NCBI GenBank assembly: GCA_005884255.1
Contig: VBDL01000063.1
Location: 1 to 14,093 of the forward strand
From: Betaproteobacteria bacterium
GTDB taxonomy: Bacteria; Pseudomonadota; Gammaproteobacteria; Burkholderiales; Burkholderiaceae_C
Direction of reading: 5' to 3'
DNA: 14,093 bases
The translations under genes were made by a program, and so were the position numbers. The notes under the pieces were generated by a model. That model made no database searches. It was given only the letters and a program-made list of their open reading frames with translations, and was not told the DNA's origin. Below are positions 8,205 to 14,093 of this stretch, piece by piece. Position 1 is the stretch's first letter; the number at the start of each line of letters is the position of its first letter.

Positions 8205-9251
8205 TTATTCAGATGTGAAGATCGAGCCGAGTCGTTCCATGCGCTCCAGCGCCATGCCGCAACCGCGCACCACGCAGGTCAGCGGGTCTTCGGCGACGAG
8301 CACCGGCAGCCCGGTCTCTTCGGCCAGCAGGCGGTCGAGGTCGCGCAGCAGCGCGCCGCCGCCGGTGAGCATCATGCCGCGCTCGGCGATGTCGGCGCCG
8401 AGTTCCGGCGGCGTCTGCTCCAGTGCATTCTTCACGCTGGAGACGATCTGGTTCAGCGGGTCGGTCAGCGCCTCGAGAATCTCGTTGCTGCTGATGGTGA
8501 ACGCGCGCGGCACGCCTTCGGAGAGGTTGCGGCCCTTGACTTCCATCTCGCGCACTTCGGAGCCGGGGAACGCGCTGCCGATTTCCTTCTTGATGCCTTC
8601 GGCGGTGGGCTCGCCGATCAGCATGCCGTAGTTGCGGCGGATGTAGTTGATGATGGCCTCGTCGAACTTGTCGCCGCCCACGCGCACGCTGCCCTTGTAG
8701 ACCATGCCGCCGAGCGAGATGACGCCGACCTCGGTGGTGCCGCCGCCGATGTCCACCACCATCGAGCCGCTGGCTTCGCTGACCGGCAGCCCGGCGCCGA
8801 TCGCCGCGGCCATCGGCTCCTCGATCAGGTAGACCTCGGAAGCGCCGGCGCCAAGCGCCGATTCGCGGATCGCGCGGCGCTCGACCTGCGTCGAGCCGCA
8901 GGGCACGCAGATGATGATCCGCGGGCTGGGCTTCAGCATCGAGCGCGGATGGACCATCTTGATGAACTGCTTGAGCATCTGCTCGGTGACGGTGAAGTCG
9001 GCGATCACACCGTCCTTCATCGGGCGGATGGCCTCGATGTTGCCCGGCACCTTGCCGAGCATCGCCTTGGCTTCGGCGCCCACCGCCTGGATGGTCTTCT
9101 TGCCGCTGGGCCCGCCCTCGTGGCGGATGGCGACCACCGAGGGCTCGTCGAGGACGATGCCCTTGCCGCGCACGTAAATCAGTGTGTTGGCGGTGCCGAG
9201 GTCGATGGCAAGATCGGTCGAGAAATAGCGACGCAGGGGGATTCCGAACAT
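8205..9251 (-). CDS. mreB: Rod shape-determining protein MreB (actin homologue)
   Basis: Bacterial actin that forms curved membrane-bound filaments orienting the elongasome; 348 residues against 347 in E. coli. The start MFGIPLRRYFSTD is a membrane-binding amphipathic segment. Nucleotide-binding motifs follow: phosphate 1 DLGTANT (17-23), phosphate 2 VVDIGGGTTEVG (165-176) and adenosine motif MLTGGGALLRDLD (near 295-307). The start is ATG 9251; an in-frame GTG at 9284 would add 11 residues absent from homologues and would lie inside a stem-loop. No strong Shine-Dalgarno precedes ATG 9251. It is the first gene of the minus-strand operon and diverges from gatC across 182 bp that holds a DnaA-box sequence and an inverted repeat. 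This is the most secure identification in the window. Confidence 0.99.
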   Translation of the reverse strand: MFGIPLRRYFSTDLAIDLGTANTLIYVRGKGIVLDEPSVVAIRHEGGPSGKKTIQAVGAEAKAMLGKVPGNIEAIRPMKDGVIADFTVTEQMLKQFIKMVHPRSMLKPSPRIIICVPCGSTQVERRAIRESALGAGASEVYLIEEPMAAAIGAGLPVSEASGSMVVDIGGGTTEVGVISLGGMVYKGSVRVGGDKFDEAIINYIRRNYGMLIGEPTAEGIKKEIGSAFPGSEVREMEVKGRNLSEGVPRAFTISSNEILEALTDPLNQIVSSVKNALEQTPPELGADIAERGMMLTGGGALLRDLDRLLAEETGLPVLVAEDPLTCVVRGCGMALERMERLGSIFTSE

Positions 9252-9273
9252 GGCGTGTTTCGGCAAATGAAGT

Positions 9274-9298
9274 GCAGCCGGCACGCATGGCCGGCTGC
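9274..9298 (-). repeat. Perfect 9-bp inverted repeat (stem-loop) in mreB leader
   Basis: Arms GCAGCCGGC (9274-9282) and GCCGGCTGC (9290-9298) are perfectly complementary, with a 7-nt loop. The element ends 22 nt before the mreB ATG. In the mreB transcript it would form a stable GC hairpin with no following T run, so it does not look like an intrinsic terminator. Inferred roles are leader RNA structure or a dimeric operator; a chance GC palindrome cannot be excluded. Confidence 0.65.
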
Positions 9299-9332
9299 TA
9301 AGCGTTGTTGTTCAGACAAGCCCGGAGAGGGC

Positions 9333-9341
9333 TGTGGATAA
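9333..9341 (-). promoter_or_regulatory. Consensus DnaA-box 9-mer
   Basis: The minus strand reads TTATCCACA, an exact match to the strongest E. coli DnaA box. It lies 82 bp upstream of mreB and 92 bp upstream of gatC, next to the GATAAT patch. A single exact 9-mer in a 182-bp GC-rich gap is unlikely by chance but not impossible. Only one box is seen, so this is not an origin; transcriptional control by DnaA or a titration site is the inference. Confidence 0.45.
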
Positions 9342-9433
9342 CCGGAGATAATACCCCAAGCCCCCTCGATTTCCGCCTGCCGAACCCGCTGTTTCGAGCC
9401 GTGGCGCAGGCTTTTCCGAGACACATTCCATCC

Positions 9434-9733
9434 ATGGCCCTGACCCCGCAAGACGTGAGCCGCATCGCGCACCTGGCCCGTCTCGAACTGCAGCCCGACG
9501 AGCAGGCCGCGATGCTCACGCAGCTCAACGGCTTCTTCCGCATCGTCGAGCAGATGAGCGCGGTCGACACCAGCGGCATCGAGCCGCTGTACACGCCGCT
9601 GTCCGCGGTGCAGAGCGTCACGCTGCGGCTGCGCGACGATGTCGTCAGCGAGACCGATCAGCGGGTGCTGAACCAGCGCAGCGCGCCGGCCGTCGAGGAC
9701 GGTCTGTTCCTCGTGCCGAAGGTGATCGAATGA
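9434..9733 (+). CDS. gatC: Aspartyl/glutamyl-tRNA(Asn/Gln) amidotransferase subunit C
   Basis: Small 99-residue subunit that wraps around GatA and stabilises the GatA-GatB interface of the GatCAB complex, in the cytoplasm. The start MALTPQDVSRIAHLARLEL, the core LNGFFRIVEQMSAVDTSG and the C-terminal block RSAPAVEDGLFLVPKVIE region are typical, and length equals the family norm. The open frame extends upstream to 9305, but ATG 9434 fits the family start; the upstream residues have no counterpart and overlap the DnaA-box region. No clear Shine-Dalgarno is seen. The stop overlaps the gatA start as ATGA (9730-9733). It is the first gene of the gatCAB operon, divergent from mreB. Confidence 0.97.
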   Translation: MALTPQDVSRIAHLARLELQPDEQAAMLTQLNGFFRIVEQMSAVDTSGIEPLYTPLSAVQSVTLRLRDDVVSETDQRVLNQRSAPAVEDGLFLVPKVIE

Positions 9734-11159
9734 GTCGCCCCTTGCATGAGATGGGCGTGGCCGAGCTGGGCCACGCGCTGCGTGACAAGGTGCTGTCGAG
9801 CGAAGAGCTGACGCAACACCTGCTTGCACGGGTTGCCGCTCACGAACAGCTCGGGGCCTTCCTGCATGTCGATGCTGATGCGGCGTTGCGACACGCACGC
9901 GCCGCCGATGCGGTGCTCGCGCGCGGCGAAGCCACACCCTTGACCGGCGTGCCGCTGGGGCACAAGGACATCTTCGTCACGCGCGATGCGCCGACCACCG
10001 CCGGCTCGAAGATGCTGGCGGGCTACCAGAGCCCGTTCGACGCGACCGTGGTTGCGCGCTTGACGGCGGCCGGCACGGTGAGCCTGGGCAAACTCAACTG
10101 CGACGAGTTCGCGATGGGCTCGGCCAACGAGAACTCCGCCTATGGCGTGGTGAAGAACCCGTGGGACGCATCGCGCGTGCCTGGCGGCTCGTCCGGCGGC
10201 TCGGCCGCCGCGGTGGCCGCACGACTGCTGCCCGCGGCCACCGGCACGGACACCGGTGGTTCGATCCGCCAGCCGGCGAGCTTCTCCGGCGTCACCGGCA
10301 TCAAGCCGACCTATGGCGTGTGCTCGCGCTACGGCATGATCGCCTTCGCCTCCAGTCTCGACCAGGCCGGCCCGTTCGCGCGCAGCGCCGAGGACTGCGC
10401 GCTGCTGCTGTCGGCGATGAGCGGCTTCGACGAGCGCGATGCGACCAGCGCGCAGCGCCCGCCGCAGGACTTCCATGCGCAGCTGCGCAAGAGCCGCGAT
10501 GGCGCGAGTGCCGCGCAGCCGCTGAAGGGCCTGCGCATCGGGCTGCCGCGCGAGTTCTTCCCCGACGCGCTGGCCGCCGACGTCAACGGCGCGGTGCGCG
10601 CCGCGCTGGCCGAGTTCGAGAAGCTGGGCGCCACGCTGGTGGACGTGAGCCTGCCGCGCACGGAGCTGTCGATCCCCGTCTACTACATCATCGCGCCGGC
10701 CGCGCAGACCTGCTGGAAATGTACAAGAAGACTCGGAGCCAAGGCTTCGGGCCCGAGGTCAAGCGCCGCATCATGATCGGCACCTATGTGCTGAGCCACG
10801 GCTACTACGATGCGTACTACCTGCAGGCGCAGAAGCTGCGCCGCATGATCGCCGACGACTTCCAGGCCTGCTTCCAGCAGTGCGACGTGATCGCCGGCCC
10901 GGTGGCGCCGACGGTCGCGTGGAAGATCGGCGAGCAGGGCGACGATCCGGTCAAGGCCTACCTCGCCGACATCTTCACCTTGCCCGCGAGCTTGGCCGGC
11001 CTGCCCGGCATGAGCATCCCCGCGGGCTTTGGCGAACACGGCATGCCGGTGGGCCTGCAGCTGATCGGCAACTACTTCGACGAGGGCGGCCTGCTGCACG
11101 CGGCGCACGCCTTCCAGCAGGCGACCGATTTCCATTCGCGCGCGCCGGCGGGGTTCTAG
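9730..11159 (+). pseudogene. gatA: GatA amidase subunit, frameshifted with an apparent ~61-nt internal deletion
   Basis: Amidase-signature subunit that hydrolyses glutamine and supplies ammonia to GatB for Asp-tRNA(Asn)/Glu-tRNA(Gln) amidation. ATG 9730 overlaps the gatC stop and follows a good ribosome site (GAAGGTG). The Ser-cis-Ser-Lys triad is present at the canonical numbers: Lys79 (GHKD), Ser154 (PGGSSGGS) and Ser178 (TDTGGS). Homology in this frame stops at YYIIAPA (ending 10701) and resumes in another frame at DLLEMYKKTRSQGFGPEVK (from 10707), continuing to the TAG at 11157-11159. Betaproteobacterial GatA has about 22 residues between these blocks, including a conserved SSNLxRxDGVRxG segment. 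Here only 5 nt lie between, so that segment is absent from every frame. The missing length (66-5=61 nt, 3n+1) matches the observed shift. Unshifted reading ends at 10776 (348 residues). gatC and gatB are intact, so sequence error is likely; otherwise a true pseudogene. Confidence 0.93.
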
Positions 11160-11161
11160 AC

Positions 11162-12622
<1,461 letters not shown>

Positions 12623-12664
12623 TATAAACTTTACTAAAATGGCGAAAACAATAAGATATATGCC
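12623..12664 (+). promoter_or_regulatory. AT-rich promoter/operator strip before the HipB-like gene
   Basis: Between the gatB stop and ATG 12665 lie 42 bp that are strikingly AT-rich for this genome. They include TATAAA (12623-12628) and the near-palindrome TAAACTTTA (12625-12633). TTTACT (12630-12635) and TAAGAT (12652-12657), 16 bp apart, each match 4 of 6 bases of -35 and -10 consensus. That promoter would place the transcript start at about the ATG, giving a leaderless message; no Shine-Dalgarno is visible, which agrees. HipB-type antitoxins repress their own promoter, so an operator here is expected. The exact elements are inferred. Confidence 0.5.
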
Positions 12665-13027
12665 ATGCCAAAAGCCTCCGACGCGCTCGCCACGCTGCCC
12701 CCTGCGGCCGCGCAAGCGCTGATTCGGCTGGGCGAGAACCTGGCCATTGCGCGCGTGCGCCGCAAGGAATCGCAGCGCGTGTGGGCCAAGCGGCTGGGGG
12801 TGTCGATCCCGACGCTGATCCGGCTGGAGCAAGGCGATCCGGGCGTCAGCGTGGGCATCCTGGCGACGGCGCTGTGGATGATGGGTCGCGTGCAGGCCCT
12901 GCCCCAGCTCGCCGACCCGCAGGAGGATCGCGGTGCGCTGGAGATGGATGTGCGCGAGGCGCTGCGCCGCCGTGCCGCGCGTTCGCCGGCCTCGGCGCAG
13001 GCCGGGCGGAAGCGCGGCTCGCCGTGA
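12665..13027 (+). CDS. XRE-family helix-turn-helix antitoxin, HipB-like
   Basis: A 120-residue DNA-binding protein, the presumed antitoxin and autorepressor of the HipA-like kinase that follows. The HTH spans about residues 24-60: first helices around NLAIARVRRKESQRVWAKRL, turn at GVSIP, recognition helix PTLIRLEQG, then a fourth helix SVGILATALWMMG. After about residue 80 the tail is charged, Arg/Ala-rich and probably flexible, as in antitoxins whose C-terminus contacts the toxin. ATG 12665 is the only sensible start, since the nearby ATG 12660 is in another frame. The stop overlaps the GTG of the next gene as GTGA (13024-13027), indicating translational coupling in the usual hipB-then-hipA order. 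A stand-alone regulator is less likely given this context. Confidence 0.86.
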   Translation: MPKASDALATLPPAAAQALIRLGENLAIARVRRKESQRVWAKRLGVSIPTLIRLEQGDPGVSVGILATALWMMGRVQALPQLADPQEDRGALEMDVREALRRRAARSPASAQAGRKRGSP

Positions 13028-14093
13028 GCGAGCCTGCCGCTCCGCGCTACACGCCGCAGGACACGCTGTTCCTGTGGCTGCTTGCGGTGCCCGAACGGCC
13101 CCTGTTGATCGGTGAGCTGAACACGGTGCGCACCTTGCGCGGCGTGTCGCTGCGCTACGACGCCTCGTGGCTGGAGCGCGGCTTCGCATTGAGCGAGGAC
13201 CTGCCGCTCGTCCCTCAGGAGTTCCTGCCGCAGGAGCGCGACACCGCCGCCGGCGCTGTGGACGACGCACGGCCCGATCGTTGGGGCGAGCGGGTGATCC
13301 GCTTCGTCGACAAGCCGCCGCGGTTGTCGCTGCTGGAGTACCTGTACTTTGCCGGCGACGACCGCTTCGGCGCGCTCGGCGTTTCGACGTCAGCTGAACG
13401 CTACGAGCCGCGGCGCTTCAGTCCGTTGCCCACGCTGCAGGAAGCGCCAGCGGTGCACGAGCTCGTCCGCAAGGTGCTGGCCAACGAGCCGATTCCCGAC
13501 GCGCAGAAGCGGCTGATCTCGCCCGGCGTCACGATGGGCGGTGCGCGGCCGAAAGCGCTGCTCGACATCAGCGGCGAGCAGTGGGTGGTGAAGTTCTCCG
13601 AAGGCGAGCCCATCGACGCGCCGCTGATCGAGCACGCCACGATGACGCTGGCCGCGCGCGCGGGCATCCGCGTGGCGCAGACGATGCCCATCCGCCTGGT
13701 CGATGGCCACGCGGTGGCGGTCAAGCGCTTCGACCGGCAAGGCGGCCGCAGGGTGCATGCGCTGTCGGCCTGTGTGGCCCTCAAGGCGGCGGGCGAGCCC
13801 TTCGGCTACCCGGAGCTGGCGCAGTTGCTGCGGCGCCGAGGGGTCGTCGAAGGCGATGTCCATACGGCGCAGATGCGCGAGCTCTTTCGCCGCATGGTGT
13901 TCAACATCCTGATGGACAACACCGACGACCACGAGAAGAACCACGTGCTGCTCGTCGACGAGGCACAGCACTACGCACTGTCGCCGGCCTTCGATCTGCT
14001 GCCCTCGGGGCAGGCCCTGGGCTATCAGCAGATGCGCGTAGGCACGCACGAAGCCGACTCGACGCTGGCCAACGCGATGTCGATGTGCGCCTT
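13024..14093 (+). CDS. HipA family toxin, Ser/Thr kinase (3' end outside window)
   Basis: Toxin kinase of the type II HipBA class. E. coli HipA phosphorylates glutamyl-tRNA synthetase, and other members modify other targets, so the substrate here is unknown. The frame stays open to the window edge, giving 356 residues; family members are about 420-440, so roughly the last 70 are missing. Start GTG 13024 overlaps the antitoxin stop, and no in-frame ATG occurs before 13534, which supports GTG. Motifs seen: HipA N-terminal subdomain with DDARPDRWGERVI (about residues 80-92); loop MGGARPKALL (171-180), matching the ATP/phosphorylation-loop position; KRF lysine; catalytic DxHxKN as DDHEKN with Asp301, His303 and Asn306; and metal-binding SPAFDLLP with Asp324. 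All kinase residues in the visible part are intact. It is an accessory module directly downstream of gatCAB. Confidence 0.92.
   Translation, partial: MSEPAAPRYTPQDTLFLWLLAVPERPLLIGELNTVRTLRGVSLRYDASWLERGFALSEDLPLVPQEFLPQERDTAAGAVDDARPDRWGERVIRFVDKPPRLSLLEYLYFAGDDRFGALGVSTSAERYEPRRFSPLPTLQEAPAVHELVRKVLANEPIPDAQKRLISPGVTMGGARPKALLDISGEQWVVKFSEGEPIDAPLIEHATMTLAARAGIRVAQTMPIRLVDGHAVAVKRFDRQGGRRVHALSACVALKAAGEPFGYPELAQLLRRRGVVEGDVHTAQMRELFRRMVFNILMDNTDDHEKNHVLLVDEAQHYALSPAFDLLPSGQALGYQQMRVGTHEADSTLANAMSMCA

Larger units (their letters stand above)
9252..9433. promoter_or_regulatory. Divergent mreB/gatC intergenic region
   Basis: The 182-bp gap between two divergent operons must hold both promoters. 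Seen directly: a perfect 9-bp inverted repeat near mreB (9274-9298), a DnaA-box 9-mer (9333-9341), and a short AT-rich patch GATAATAC (9347-9354). In the plus direction that patch resembles a -10 element, 5 of 6 to TATAAT; on the other strand it reads TATTAT. No matching -35 is placed at 16-18 bp for either, so I do not assign a promoter position. Gene-start choice (gatC ATG 9434, mreB ATG 9251) defines the limits. Confidence 0.6.

Noticed and set aside
9252..9284. N-terminal extension of mreB to GTG 9284
   Set aside because: The added 11 residues have no counterpart in MreB, and ATG 9251 gives the canonical MFG start and length.
9305..9433. N-terminal extension of gatC upstream of 9434
   Set aside because: The extra 43 residues are not GatC-like and overlap the probable regulatory region; ATG 9434 gives the family length.
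9252..9433. Replication origin, because of the DnaA box
   Set aside because: There is only one box, no AT-rich unwinding region and no dnaA/dnaN/parA neighbours.
10880..11161. N-terminal extension of gatB
   Set aside because: These codons overlap the gatA 3' part in another frame, and ATG 11162 gives the normal GatB start.

Overview
The window is a GC-rich (about two-thirds G+C by eye), gene-dense chromosomal segment. Gene order and protein sequence point to a betaproteobacterium of the order Burkholderiales, probably near the Rubrivivax/Leptothrix/Comamonadaceae group. That placement is inferred from the mreBCD-mrdA-rodA block divergent from gatCAB and from the residue-level style of the proteins. 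No rRNA, tRNA, IS element, prophage or CRISPR array is visible. No gene-free stretch reaches 300 bases; the largest is the 182-bp mreB/gatC divergent gap.

Layout, left to right. (1) 1-1302 (+): the 3' part of a TctE/QseC-type sensor histidine kinase. (2) 1369-2518 (+): a patatin-like phospholipase gene broken by a frameshift, so that the nucleophile Ser and the catalytic Asp lie in different frames. (3) 2653-3573 (+): a VirK/YbjX (DUF535) family protein. (4) 9251-3570 (-): the rod-shape and elongasome operon mreB-mreC-mreD-mrdA(PBP2)-rodA, tightly packed with ATGA overlaps. (5) 9434-12622 (+): gatC-gatA-gatB, the subunits of aspartyl/glutamyl-tRNA amidotransferase, transcribed away from mreB. 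(6) 12665-14093 (+): a HipBA-like toxin-antitoxin pair behind a small AT-rich promoter strip; the HipA kinase runs off the right edge.

How the genes work together. MreB filaments, MreC, MreD, the transpeptidase PBP2 and the glycosyltransferase RodA form one machine for lateral-wall peptidoglycan synthesis, here in one transcription unit. GatCAB amidates mischarged Asp-tRNA(Asn) and/or Glu-tRNA(Gln). The HipBA module looks like an accessory insertion behind gatB.

The main surprise is a cluster of three apparent short internal deletions in 14 kb. One removes about 10-12 residues of the patatin with a frameshift. One removes about 21 residues of GatA with a frameshift. One removes 8 residues in frame from RodA, inside the SEDS-family signature. 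Two of the three hit normally important genes, so an assembly or consensus error is the leading explanation and real gene decay the alternative. The mreB/gatC intergenic region also carries a perfect DnaA-box 9-mer and a perfect 9-bp stem-loop in the presumed mreB leader. I did not find a convincing undescribed multi-gene system.
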